DNA of 35,495 nt from Anaerolineales bacterium (GCA_020354045.1 CP070639.1:163317-198811), one strand, 5' to 3'. Positions 17,106-25,726 are shown, numbered from the stretch's first letter. Notes: a model not told the origin generated them from the letters alone. Numbers and translations are program-made.

Positions 17106-20100
17106 GTGATGCCGTGCTTGTCATCGGTGGCGGTATTGCTGGTATCCAGGCCAGCCTGGACCTGGCAGAAGCCGGGGCGCGCGTCGTGCTGGTGGAACGT
17201 GAAGCGACGATTGGTGGAATCATGGCGGTGCTGGATAAAAACTTCCCCACCCTGGATTGCTCTATCTGCATCGAAGCCCCCAAAATGTCGGAGGTTGACC
17301 TGCATCCGAATATTGAGATCCTTTCTCTGGCGGAGGTAGAAAGTGTTTCTGGTCGCCCGGGAGATTTCCAGGTGTCCATCCGCCAAAAAGCCCGCTATGT
17401 CACCGATGGTTGCACCCGCTGTGGCGAATGCACCGCAGCCTGTCCAGTGGTCTTGCCAAACGAGTTTGATTCGGGCATGGCAGCCCGTAAAGCCATTTAC
17501 ACGCCCATCCCCCAGTCCACCCCCGGCGCTTATCTAGTGGATATGCACCACTGCCTGAACGACCCGCCCAACTATCTGCCTTGCAACCATTGCGTGTCAG
17601 CCTGCCTGCCCAAGGTGATCGATTTTCTGATGCCGCCTGAACAAAGGCTAACTCGCCAGGTCGGGGCTGTCATCGTCGCCATTGGCTACGATATGTTCGA
17701 CCCGCGCCAGATGAAGACGTACGGTTATGGCAGCCACCCAGACATTTTGACAGCCATGGAGTTCGAGCGCCTGATCAACTCTGCGGGACCCACCGGGGGC
17801 GAGATCCTCTGCCCATCAGATGGCAGACATCCGCACAATATCCTCTTCGTGCTGTGTGTGGGCTCGCGCGACCGCCGCTTTTATCGCTACTGCTCGCGCT
17901 TTTGTTGCATGTATTCGATCAAACATGCCTACCAGGCGCTTGATCACGGTATGCAAAATGTAGATGTATTGTATATGGATGTACGCGCTTACGGTAAGGG
18001 CTTCGATGGTTTCTGGCAGCGTACGCAGGAGGCAGGCGCGCGTTATCTGCGTGGCCGCCCTGCGCGCATCACCACCAATGGAAACGGTGCCTTACAGGTG
18101 ATCTACGAAGATACCGACCAAGCCCGCCGTGTACAGGCTGATTATGACATGGTGGTTCTTGCCAACGCGGTGACTCCACCTGAAAGCCTGGCAGACCTGG
18201 CTCAACGCCTGGGACTCGAACTGGACTCGGATGGTTTCCTGCTGGCTCGCGAGGCGCAGGGTGGCTTGGTGATGACCAGCCGGCCGGGATTCTACGCGGC
18301 GGGTTGTGCCTGCGGACCCAAGGATATCCCGGACAGCGTCGCGGAGGGCAGCGGGGCAGCTGCACTGGCGCTGAGCCATCTTACCCAGCGGTATTGGCCT
18401 GAGCCTGCTGATATCGAGCCGGTGACGGACCTGGAGACGCCGCGCGTGGGTGTTTTCGTATGTCACTGCGGTAGCAACATTGCCGGTGTAATCGATGTAA
18501 AGCAGGTCGTTGAGTATGCCCGAACCTTACCCGGGGTGGTATTTGCAGACCACCAGATGTTCTCCTGCGCTGGTAACACCCAGCAGGAGATCGAGGAAGC
18601 CATACAGCGCGAACGGGTGAACCGCGTGGTTGTGGCTGCCTGCTCTCCAAAAACGCACGAGTCCATATTTCGCGGTGTGCTGATCCGTACCGGCTTGAAT
18701 CCTTATTTGCTTGAAATGGCTAATATTCGCAACATGGATTCCTGGGTGCATAAAGAGACCAAAGCAGAGGCTACTTATAAAGCCATGGATATGGTCGCCA
18801 TGGCAGTTGAGAAAGCCCGTCTGCTGGTGCCCCTGGAAGTGTCGCACCTGCCAGTGCGCCAGAGCGCGCTGGTAGTGGGAGGCGGCATCGCCGGTTTGAC
18901 TGCGGCCGCGGCCCTGAAGCACCAGGGTTTCGAAACCCATTTGGTGGAGCAGAGCCAGCAGCTCGGTGGCCTGCTCAACCAGCTAGATGAGATTGCCCCG
19001 CTTGGTTTACAAGCGCGGGATATGGTGAATGCCAAGATACGGGAGGTTTTCCAGAGCAAGGTGCAAGTGCACCTGGGTGTCCAAATTGAGACGGTTGGAG
19101 GCGTGGTGGGTAATTTTCACGCCCACCTGAGCAATGGCCGCGATCTGGAAGTTGGCGCCATCGTGGTGGCTACTGGCGCCAGTCCATACCAGGGTAATGT
19201 GTTTGACCATAAAGCTGACAGCCGTGTGATCACTAACCAGGAGATGGAAAATACACTCAAGGGAGGTGGTCCGGTGGAAGACCGGGTGGCTTTCCTGGCT
19301 TGCGTTGGTTCTCGACAGGGCAGGTTGGGTTGCTCGCGCTACTGTTGCACTTCCATGATCGCTCAGGCATTGCGACTGCGCCTGCAAGGGAAGCAGGTAT
19401 ACGTGCTTTATAAGGAGATACGTACCTACAGCCGGCAGGCAGAGGAGCTTTATGAGGCCGCCATGCAGGCAGGTGTGCGCTTTTTCCGCTACGACCCACT
19501 GCGCTCACCTCAAGAAGCTGTTACCATTCAGAATGGCCAGCTTGTCTTCTACGATCATTTGCTCGGTGTCGGTCTCAAATTGCAGGTGGACCTGCTGGTG
19601 CTGGTGGTGGGGTTAGAACCAGTGGAGGATAACCTTTCGGAACAGCTCAAGCTGGCGCGTAGCGAGGACGGATTTTACATGGAGCTGCACCCCAAACTGG
19701 GGCCGGTCCAGACTGCTGTCCAGGGTGTCTATCTGGCAGGCACAGCCCAGGGAGCCAAGGATGTGCGCGAGTCCATGGCGCAGGCTCTGGCAGCTGCTGG
19801 CAAAGCCGGTGCGCTGCTGGGGCGCGGTGTCATTGAGAAAGAGCCTCTGACGGCCAGTTTGATTCCTGATTTATGCGCTGGCTGCATGCGCTGTGTCAAG
19901 GTGTGCCCGTTTGCCGCCATCGAGCAGATCGGTCAGCCTGGAAAAGGTGGGATGGTCAAGATTCTTTCCGCGGCTTGTATGGGCTGCGGTACCTGTGCCG
20001 CAGAGTGTAACTTTGACGCCATCGAGATGCCTTATTTCACCCAGGCGCAGATCATGGCCCAGATCGACGCTGCCCTGGCTGAGCGTCCGCAGGAAAAATG

Positions 20101-20512
20101 CCTGGTTTTCACTTGCAACTGGTGTTCATATGCCGGGGCTGACCTGGCGGGTATAGAAAAACGCCAATATCCGGCCTCGGCGCGCATCATACGCACCATG
20201 TGCTCTGCCCGTTTTGAGGAGAAGTTCATCGCCCGGGCATTCGAAAAAGGCGCGGGCGCCGTGTTGGTCACGGGTTGCCGGCTGACTGAAACTGGCTCGG
20301 ACTGCCATTATAACTATGCCAATCGGCTGACCTGGAAGCGTTTCCAGCACTGGCAGCGTAAGTTCGAACGCAAAGGGATTATCCCGGAACGGTTGCAGCT
20401 GCGCTGGATCTCGGCTGCGGAGGGCAAAGAGTTCGCTGATAAGATTACGGAAATGCACCAGGTAGTGCAGGGATATGTTGCGGATTACGAGGTCTCCGAT
20501 GTCAGCCATTGA
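17102..20512 (+). CDS. hdrA: Giant HdrA-like flavoprotein: QmoA-like module + HdrA + 2x4Fe-4S + MvhD/FlpD
   Basis: 1136 residues. Module 1 (1-445) resembles QmoA: FAD motif GGGIAG (9-14), 4Fe-4S C104-C114, a second odd Cys group C151/C161/C164/C168, and CVGSR (252-256) with CSRFCC (264-269). Module 2 is a full HdrA: CHCGSN (454-459), AACSPKTHE, LEMANIRNMDSWVH, FAD motif GGGIAG (593-598), CVGSR (734-738) and CSRYCC. Two 4Fe-4S motifs follow (C925-C935, C959-C969), then an MvhD/FlpD domain (about 999-1090; CNWCSYAGAD, MCSARF, GCRLTETGSDCHY). HdrA is the flavin bifurcation site of heterodisulfide reductases; MvhD docks the electron donor. Two FAD modules in one chain amount to a QmoA-QmoB fusion. 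TTG start with AGGAG about 8-9 nt upstream. Soluble, no membrane segment. Confidence 0.93.
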   Translation: MSDAVLVIGGGIAGIQASLDLAEAGARVVLVEREATIGGIMAVLDKNFPTLDCSICIEAPKMSEVDLHPNIEILSLAEVESVSGRPGDFQVSIRQKARYVTDGCTRCGECTAACPVVLPNEFDSGMAARKAIYTPIPQSTPGAYLVDMHHCLNDPPNYLPCNHCVSACLPKVIDFLMPPEQRLTRQVGAVIVAIGYDMFDPRQMKTYGYGSHPDILTAMEFERLINSAGPTGGEILCPSDGRHPHNILFVLCVGSRDRRFYRYCSRFCCMYSIKHAYQALDHGMQNVDVLYMDVRAYGKGFDGFWQRTQEAGARYLRGRPARITTNGNGALQVIYEDTDQARRVQADYDMVVLANAVTPPESLADLAQRLGLELDSDGFLLAREAQGGLVMTSRPGFYAAGCACGPKDIPDSVAEGSGAAALALSHLTQRYWPEPADIEPVTDLETPRVGVFVCHCGSNIAGVIDVKQVVEYARTLPGVVFADHQMFSCAGNTQQEIEEAIQRERVNRVVVAACSPKTHESIFRGVLIRTGLNPYLLEMANIRNMDSWVHKETKAEATYKAMDMVAMAVEKARLLVPLEVSHLPVRQSALVVGGGIAGLTAAAALKHQGFETHLVEQSQQLGGLLNQLDEIAPLGLQARDMVNAKIREVFQSKVQVHLGVQIETVGGVVGNFHAHLSNGRDLEVGAIVVATGASPYQGNVFDHKADSRVITNQEMENTLKGGGPVEDRVAFLACVGSRQGRLGCSRYCCTSMIAQALRLRLQGKQVYVLYKEIRTYSRQAEELYEAAMQAGVRFFRYDPLRSPQEAVTIQNGQLVFYDHLLGVGLKLQVDLLVLVVGLEPVEDNLSEQLKLARSEDGFYMELHPKLGPVQTAVQGVYLAGTAQGAKDVRESMAQALAAAGKAGALLGRGVIEKEPLTASLIPDLCAGCMRCVKVCPFAAIEQIGQPGKGGMVKILSAACMGCGTCAAECNFDAIEMPYFTQAQIMAQIDAALAERPQEKCLVFTCNWCSYAGADLAGIEKRQYPASARIIRTMCSARFEEKFIARAFEKGAGAVLVTGCRLTETGSDCHYNYANRLTWKRFQHWQRKFERKGIIPERLQLRWISAAEGKEFADKITEMHQVVQGYVADYEVSDVSH

Positions 20513-21668
20513 GCCGCGACTGGTTGACGATGCCCTGTGGTACAGGCTGCTTGAACTTACAGACGGCGCGGCGGCTCTGTGCTATCAATGTGGTGTGTGC
20601 ACAGCGATGTGTCCCTGGGGTGATTTGCGGAAGGAGCCACTCTCTGTGCGTACCTTCCTGCGCCAGGCACAGCTCGGTCTGCAGGATGGCGACCAGAGCC
20701 TGTGGCTGTGCACCACCTGTGCCCAGTGCTCGGCTGCATGCCCGCGCGGCGTTGATATCGTGAAAGTATTGCGCGCTTTGCGCCTGCTTGCCTGGGAACT
20801 CAGGCAAGTTGAAATCGGTCTACCGAGTGTGCTATGGTCACTGCATTGGAACAACAACCCCTGGACACAGCCTCCTTCCCAGCGCGCTGGCTGGGCTAAA
20901 GGACTGGATATACCCGCATTCGACCCTCAACAACATGAAATCCTATTTTACGTGGGCTGCACTTCTTCATTCGATCGCCGCAGCCAGAAGATCGCGCGCG
21001 CCCTGGTACACTTGCTTGACGCTGCCGGGGTGCGGTATGGCTATCTGGGGGAGGCCGAGCCGTGCTGTGGGGAGTCTGCTTTAAGCTTGGGCCACAGCCC
21101 GTATTTTCGCGAAGTTGCCCGCCAGGCTGCGCAGACTTTCGACGAGCACGGTGTCACTGCCCTGGTAGCAATCTCGCCCCATTGCTACGATGTGTTTAAG
21201 AATCACTTCTCTGCTTCCATGAATAATTTTGAGCCCATGCATTACACCCAATATCTGGCTCAACTGCTGGAATCGGGCAGGCTGCGCTTTAACCAGTCTG
21301 AGGAAACCCGGGTGACTTTCCAGGACCCGTGCTACCTGGGTCGTCATAACGGAGAATACCAGGCGCCGCGCCGGATCTTGGCCTCCATCCCGGGGCTTGA
21401 ATTGGTTGAGATGACACAGCATGAAGAAGACGGTCTATGCTGTGGTGGCGGTGGTGGGCGCATGTGGCTTGAGACACCAGCCGGCGAGCGCTTCTCAGAT
21501 TTACGCGTCGAGCAGGCTGCTGCCTGCGGAGCGTCGCTCCTGGCGACTGCCTGCCCATTCTGCGTTACCTGCCTGGAAGATAGCGCCAAATTCAAAAAAC
21601 TTTCCGGCATGCAGGTGCTGGATATTGCTGAGCTGGCTGCCCGGACTGTATCAAACGGTAAACATTAG
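20499..21668 (+). CDS. HdrC-HdrB fusion (HdrD-like) with two CCG modules
   Basis: 389 residues. Residues 28-82 hold two ferredoxin motifs (CYQCGVCTAMCP, CTTCAQCSAACP) as in HdrC. Two cysteine-rich CCG modules as in HdrB follow: C154 to CCG 189-191 to HC229, and C278 to CCG 314-316 to C352-x2-C355. In HdrB these bind non-cubane 4Fe-4S clusters that reduce a disulfide. Module 1 reads SPHC (226-229) where CPHC is usual, so one ligand is missing. No membrane helix is seen, so it is soluble unlike methanogen HdrDE or ETF:quinone partners. ATG 20499 has GAGG 6 nt upstream and overlaps hdrA by 14 bp. Its substrate is unknown; this organism need not make CoM or CoB. Confidence 0.88.
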   Translation: MSAIEPRLVDDALWYRLLELTDGAAALCYQCGVCTAMCPWGDLRKEPLSVRTFLRQAQLGLQDGDQSLWLCTTCAQCSAACPRGVDIVKVLRALRLLAWELRQVEIGLPSVLWSLHWNNNPWTQPPSQRAGWAKGLDIPAFDPQQHEILFYVGCTSSFDRRSQKIARALVHLLDAAGVRYGYLGEAEPCCGESALSLGHSPYFREVARQAAQTFDEHGVTALVAISPHCYDVFKNHFSASMNNFEPMHYTQYLAQLLESGRLRFNQSEETRVTFQDPCYLGRHNGEYQAPRRILASIPGLELVEMTQHEEDGLCCGGGGGRMWLETPAGERFSDLRVEQAAACGASLLATACPFCVTCLEDSAKFKKLSGMQVLDIAELAARTVSNGKH

Positions 21669-21682
21669 ACGAGAAGACTGGC

Positions 21683-22702
21683 ATGGTCACCTCACACTAT
21701 TCACCGCAAGCAGAAAACAAAACCATTTGGGTGTTCCTTGAGCAGCAGGATGGCGTCCTCGAGGAGGTCAGTCTGGAGTTACTCGCCAGAGGTCGGGAGC
21801 TGGCTGACCAGCTGGGTTGGACTCTAGAAGGCCTGTTGCTTGGTCAACATGTCGCTGGTCTGGCACCTCATGGCATCGCCTGCGGCGCCGATAGGATCTG
21901 GCTGGCGGAACACGACCTACTCGAACATTTCACTATTGAGGCTTTCACACAGGTCGCCTGTCAGCTCCTTCTCCAAAAACGTCCCAGCGTCTTCTGGCTA
22001 GGAGCCACACCCAACGGCCGCGATCTGGCTGGCCGGCTGGCGGTACGCCTGCGCACTGGCCTGAACGCCGATTGCACAGACCTGCGTATTGAACCCCGGG
22101 AAGGCTTGCTGGTGTGTGAGGTATCTGGCTTCGGAGGCGGCGTGTTAGCGATGATCGAGATGCGTAACCACCGACCACAGATGGCCACCGTGCGCCCAGG
22201 AGTGTTTGCACTACCGCATCCCGACCCGAGCCGGGTTGGAGAGGTGATCTCCATGGAGATCGATCTGGACCCTGCCATCATCCAGACGCGTGTGATCGAG
22301 CGCTCTGTGGGTGCTGGTTTAAACCTCAGCCGAGTACCGTTCCTGGTTACTGGTGGGCGCGGCATGGAGGGGGATTTCAAAATACTTGAGCAGCTTGCTC
22401 AGTTGTTTGAGGGGGAGGTGGGCGCCACGCGTCCCCCGGTGGATGAGGGTCATGTCGGGCGTGAACGCCAGGTAGGCCAGACCGGGGTAGTGTGCAGCCC
22501 CAAGGTGGCCTTGTGCTGTGGTATCAGCGGCGCATTTCACTTCGTGGTGGGGATTGAGAAAGCAAGCCTGGTCATTGCCATTAATTCTGACCCGGAAGCA
22601 CCCATCTTTGAATATGCGGATTACTGCGTGGTTGGTGATGTACACGAAGTGCTGCCCGAGTTGATCGCTGTCTTAAGTGGACAACAGGTGACTTATGCCT
22701 GA
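21683..22702 (+). CDS. etfA: Electron transfer flavoprotein alpha subunit
   Basis: 339 residues. The C-terminal FAD domain is textbook: GATRPPVDEG (247-256), QVGQTG (263-268), GISGAFHF (280-287) and NSDPEAPIF (301-309). No ferredoxin domain is fused to the N-terminus. ETF carries electrons between acyl-CoA or other dehydrogenases and a quinone reductase, or in bifurcating forms couples NADH to ferredoxin. The gene begins 14 bp after the HdrCB fusion and overlaps etfB by 8 bp, so it belongs to the Kor-Hdr operon and no acyl-CoA dehydrogenase is adjacent. Confidence 0.95.
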   Translation: MVTSHYSPQAENKTIWVFLEQQDGVLEEVSLELLARGRELADQLGWTLEGLLLGQHVAGLAPHGIACGADRIWLAEHDLLEHFTIEAFTQVACQLLLQKRPSVFWLGATPNGRDLAGRLAVRLRTGLNADCTDLRIEPREGLLVCEVSGFGGGVLAMIEMRNHRPQMATVRPGVFALPHPDPSRVGEVISMEIDLDPAIIQTRVIERSVGAGLNLSRVPFLVTGGRGMEGDFKILEQLAQLFEGEVGATRPPVDEGHVGRERQVGQTGVVCSPKVALCCGISGAFHFVVGIEKASLVIAINSDPEAPIFEYADYCVVGDVHEVLPELIAVLSGQQVTYA

Positions 22703-23492
22703 ACTGCGCCAGGTGGTCTGCATGAAGGTGGTTCCCAAGCCGGAGGAGATCCGCGTTGACTACGAGACCGGCCTGCTTAAACGCGCTAGTGCCCGCTCGG
22801 AGATCAACCCGCCAGATATGAACGCCCTGGAGATGGCGCTCAGCCTCAAAGATTTTTATGGAGGTCGCCTGGAGATTATCTCGATGGGCCCGCCCTACTT
22901 TGAGCCTGTTCTGCGTGCCGGGCTGGCGATGGGTGCTGATCACCTGACATTATTGAGTGATGCGGCGTTCGCGGGTGCTGATACCCTGGCTACCACCTAC
23001 ACTCTGGCGCAAGGTATCCGCAAGTTGGGCGGTGCCGACCTGATCTTTTGCGGTGAAGAATCCTCTGATGGTGCCACAGGGCAGGTGCCCCCTGGTCTGG
23101 CGGAATGGCTTGAAGTCCCCCAACTGACCCTGCTCACTGCCTTGGAACTGGACATAGAATGCCGGGTGGCGCGCGGCCGCCGTGAGATCAAAGGCGGCTA
23201 CGAAGTCCTGGAAGTACCTTTGCCCTGTGTAGTCTCGGTGAAGACCGCTTCCAATGAACCCCGTTTCATGGATTACCGCCGTCAATATTGGGCTTCTGAG
23301 GCTGAGCGTCTGAAGGTTTGGAATGCAGAGGACTTATCGGCTGACCCCGATTGTATTGGCCTTACCGGCTCGCCGACCACTGTCTCTGGATTGGCTGAAG
23401 CCGCCTCGCGTGAGCGCAGGCGCCAGTTCCTGACTGGAACGCCCTCGGAGCTTGCCACCCAAATCGCTGAGCTGTTGCAAAAATCGCTTTAA
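22695..23492 (+). CDS. etfB: Electron transfer flavoprotein beta subunit
   Basis: 265 residues. N-terminal VVCMKVVPKP, then INPPDMNALEMAL, ADTLATTYTLA (95-105) and a nucleotide-binding loop EESSDGATGQVPPGLAE (121-137). The loop is closer to the FixA-like group (D-G-x-T-G/A-Q-V) than to the mitochondrial-type one, which binds AMP; whether a second FAD sits here, as in bifurcating ETFs, cannot be decided by eye. AGGTGA lies a few bases before the ATG. It is the last gene of the operon; two long inverted repeats follow. Confidence 0.94.
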   Translation: MPELRQVVCMKVVPKPEEIRVDYETGLLKRASARSEINPPDMNALEMALSLKDFYGGRLEIISMGPPYFEPVLRAGLAMGADHLTLLSDAAFAGADTLATTYTLAQGIRKLGGADLIFCGEESSDGATGQVPPGLAEWLEVPQLTLLTALELDIECRVARGRREIKGGYEVLEVPLPCVVSVKTASNEPRFMDYRRQYWASEAERLKVWNAEDLSADPDCIGLTGSPTTVSGLAEAASRERRRQFLTGTPSELATQIAELLQKSL

Positions 23493-23499
23493 TCCCAGT

Positions 23500-23554
23500 G
23501 CTTTGTCCAGGCTGGTACTGGATTTAAATTAGGCTATCAAAGCCTGGACAAAGC
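23500..23554 (+). repeat. Inverted repeat 1 downstream of etfB (14-bp arms)
   Basis: GCTTTGTCCAGGCT (23500-23513) is perfectly complementary to AGCCTGGACAAAGC (23541-23554) across 27 nt. No T-run follows directly. It may be the operon's 3' stabilising structure or a Rho-type end. Confidence 0.75.
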
Positions 23555-23558
23555 TAAT

Positions 23559-23609
23559 GCGTTCTGTGCAAACACTCGTTGTTTATTAGAATCGTCTTGT
23601 ACAGAACGC
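23559..23609 (+). repeat. Inverted repeat 2 downstream of etfB (13-bp arms)
   Basis: GCGTTCTGTGCAA (23559-23571) pairs with TTGTACAGAACGC (23597-23609), 13 pairs including one G-U, across 25 nt. It follows repeat 1 after 4 nt and has nearly the same geometry but an unrelated sequence. Confidence 0.75.
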
Positions 23610-23709
23610 CAGGCGATAGATTAATGCCCGACATTCATTATTCTAAATAACATTGGCGCTGAACCCTGAATACGTAGGAAAGATGAGTGCGGCGAAAGGA
23701 AGTTCTGTG

Positions 23710-23943
23710 ATGAAAGAGAAGACCAGTTACCCCTCCGTACCGCTTGAAATCGCCATCCAGTTATGCGCCGAGATTCGCCAGCACGCTGAGCAAGCTTGGC
23801 AGGATCCAGCTTCGCGTTGGTGCTGGGCCTGCCAGCAATCCACGGGGGGCGAGCCAGCCCGCCGTGGATTCCTGCGCCAACCCGGCAATCGTGGTTGTAT
23901 CCTGATCAACGCTCGCTATGCTGAGCGCTATCCTGTGCTCTAA
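23710..23943 (+). CDS. Small CxxC protein of unknown function
   Basis: 77 residues from ATG 23710, chosen because AGGAAG lies 7 nt upstream (ATG 23683 and TTG 23653 are open alternatives). The sequence has RWCWACQQ (CxxC) and later NRGCILINARYAERYP with one more cysteine, a pattern that could bind zinc or iron with few ligands, or be redox active. Charged and helical N-terminus, no signal peptide or membrane segment. I do not recognise the family. It stands alone between the repeats after etfB and the convergent Yip1 gene. Confidence 0.55.
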   Translation: MKEKTSYPSVPLEIAIQLCAEIRQHAEQAWQDPASRWCWACQQSTGGEPARRGFLRQPGNRGCILINARYAERYPVL

Positions 23944-24031
23944 TCAGGATCAGTGTGAATTAAGATTCCCATGCTTTTTGGGGCTATAGCCAGGAATCGT
24001 GATAGAACCTCCCGGATGTTCTGCTTGCAGG

Positions 24032-24069
24032 TGCCTGGCACATCAAATGTGCCAGGCATGTTAAATTAT
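24032..24069. terminator. 12-bp hairpin between convergent genes
   Basis: TGCCTGGCACAT (24032-24043) pairs perfectly with ATGTGCCAGGCA (24047-24058) with a 3-nt loop. On the plus strand it is followed by TGTTAAATTATT, a loose T-rich tail. It lies between the end of the small CxxC gene and the end of the minus-strand Yip1 gene, so a shared terminator is likely. Confidence 0.5.
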
Positions 24070-24079
24070 TCGGTGGTGA

Positions 24080-24595
24080 TTAGAAGAACAGCGCGCTCAC
24101 ACCTGCCAGGACAGTGTTGATTACCAAATTGCCTACCGCCATGACCAAGAAACCCACCACTACGGTCAGAAAGGCTTTGACGTTATCCAGGTCCAAACCT
24201 TGACGAATGGCGATGAACCCGGCGATCAGCGACCAGATTGCCCCGATGACGGCTCCGATGCATGGGATGATCGCCAGAATCTGTGGGGCGTGGGCAAAAC
24301 CGATCACGCGCAGCATCTCATCCAGTGTGGCCTGACCGCTAAATAACATTGTCCCAACTAGATAGGAGACCAGCGACCACAGGAACCAGGCCACAAATGC
24401 CCACACAAAAGTGCTGAAGAAACTGGAAATGAAACTGCCGCCGCCGATTCCTGCTGCTATTCCACTCCCAAATGCCGAGAGCAGGGCTACGACCGCCACG
24501 ATCAGAGCTGCCTGAGTGGTAGCATTCTGGTCATGCTCTACTTCCTCGAACGTGTTCACGTCAAGCTTGAAAACACCGATGATACGTTCAAACAT
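24080..24595 (-). CDS. Yip1-family membrane protein
   Basis: 171 residues, with about five hydrophobic segments filling residues 28-170 after a short soluble N-terminus (MFERIIGVFKLDVNTFEEVEHD). The layout and the stretch F.GQATLDEMLRVIGFAHAPQIL match the Yip1 domain of bacterial inner-membrane proteins, whose function is not known. GGAGG stands 5 nt before the ATG. It is divergent from the HtrA-like gene; 225 bp separate the starts. Confidence 0.85.
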   Translation of the reverse strand: MFERIIGVFKLDVNTFEEVEHDQNATTQAALIVAVVALLSAFGSGIAAGIGGGSFISSFFSTFVWAFVAWFLWSLVSYLVGTMLFSGQATLDEMLRVIGFAHAPQILAIIPCIGAVIGAIWSLIAGFIAIRQGLDLDNVKAFLTVVVGFLVMAVGNLVINTVLAGVSALFF

Positions 24596-24820
24596 ATTGT
24601 CCTCCGTATTGAGATGAGTTTGATGACTTCTTCATCCTTAAAACCCTGCCGGAAATAAGAAGTTGCTCTCCTCGCACCAGCTTTGTGCACGTATTACATA
24701 AAACTGCCCAAATTTCCAGGTGCACACCTGCCCTTTTTGGCGATGTGTGCTGGATTTAGTATTGGTACACTGAATATAGAGAGAAGCAGAATTTATAACA
24801 GCTAAAATGGAGGTTGTGGT

Positions 24821-25726
24821 ATGACGGAACAATACCCGCTCAATGCGCTTTCAGAGGCGATGGTGGCAGCTGTCGAGGCTGCGGGTGCGGCTACTATGAT
24901 GGTCAATGCGCGTCGCCGCCTGCCAGCCAGCGGCATCGCCTATACTGCGGATTTGATCCTCACTGCAGATCATGTGATCGAGCGCGAGGAGGATATTAAA
25001 GTTATGCTGCCAGATGGCAGTGAAAAAGCCGCCAACGTGGCAGGGCGTGATCCCGGAAATGACCTGGCTTTACTGCGTTTGGATAGCCTGGTAGCCTCGG
25101 TGGCAGTGCCGGCTGCTCAAGATGCCCGGGTTGGGCAACTTGTACTGGCATTAGGCAGGCCTAATTCAGAAGGCATCCAGGCCAGTCTGGGTGTCATCAG
25201 CGCCAGCGGTGGACCAGTCCGCACAGGGCGTGGTGGTTTGCTCGAACGCTACCTGCGGACGGATGCAATCCCATACCCAGGGTTCTCCGGTGGTCCCTTG
25301 ATCGATACCGCCGGGCAGATTGTCGGCATAAATACCTCCGGCCTGGCACGCGGTGCCTCCCTGGCAATCCCGGTTTCGCTAGCCTGGCAGGTTGCAGAAG
25401 CCTTAAGGACACATGGTCATATTCGGCGCGGCTTCCTGGGTGTGCGCAGCCAGCCCGTGCCGATCCCAATTGCCCAGCAAAGCGCACTGGGGCGCAAGCA
25501 AGCCTCTGGGTTGTTGCTGGTTGGCGTGGAAAACGACAGCCCAGCCGAACGGGGTGGTTTGATGATCGGTGATATTATTGTCGCCATCGCTGGCCAGCCA
25601 GTGACCGATCCTGACGAGCTGTTGTCAACATTGACCGGTGAGGTGGTTGGTAAAGTGACACCTATCGAAATTTTACGAGGTGGCAGCCCAACGACCATTG
25701 CGGTTACAATAGGTGCGCGAAACTAA
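24821..25726 (+). CDS. HtrA-like S1C serine protease with PDZ domain, no signal peptide
   Basis: 301 residues. Trypsin-like fold with catalytic triad His51 (TADHVIE), Asp81 (GNDLALLRL) and Ser156 (GFSGGPL, with Phe for the usual Asn). A PDZ domain covers about 205-299 (GFLGVRS, VENDSPAERGGLMIGDIIVAIAGQPV). HtrA/DegP proteins are normally exported or anchored, but this N-terminus (MTEQYPLNALSEAM) has no hydrophobic segment, suggesting a cytoplasmic protease-chaperone. GGAGG lies 7 nt before the ATG. A second, PDZ-less protease and a LuxR regulator follow in the same orientation. Confidence 0.93.
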   Translation: MTEQYPLNALSEAMVAAVEAAGAATMMVNARRRLPASGIAYTADLILTADHVIEREEDIKVMLPDGSEKAANVAGRDPGNDLALLRLDSLVASVAVPAAQDARVGQLVLALGRPNSEGIQASLGVISASGGPVRTGRGGLLERYLRTDAIPYPGFSGGPLIDTAGQIVGINTSGLARGASLAIPVSLAWQVAEALRTHGHIRRGFLGVRSQPVPIPIAQQSALGRKQASGLLLVGVENDSPAERGGLMIGDIIVAIAGQPVTDPDELLSTLTGEVVGKVTPIEILRGGSPTTIAVTIGARN

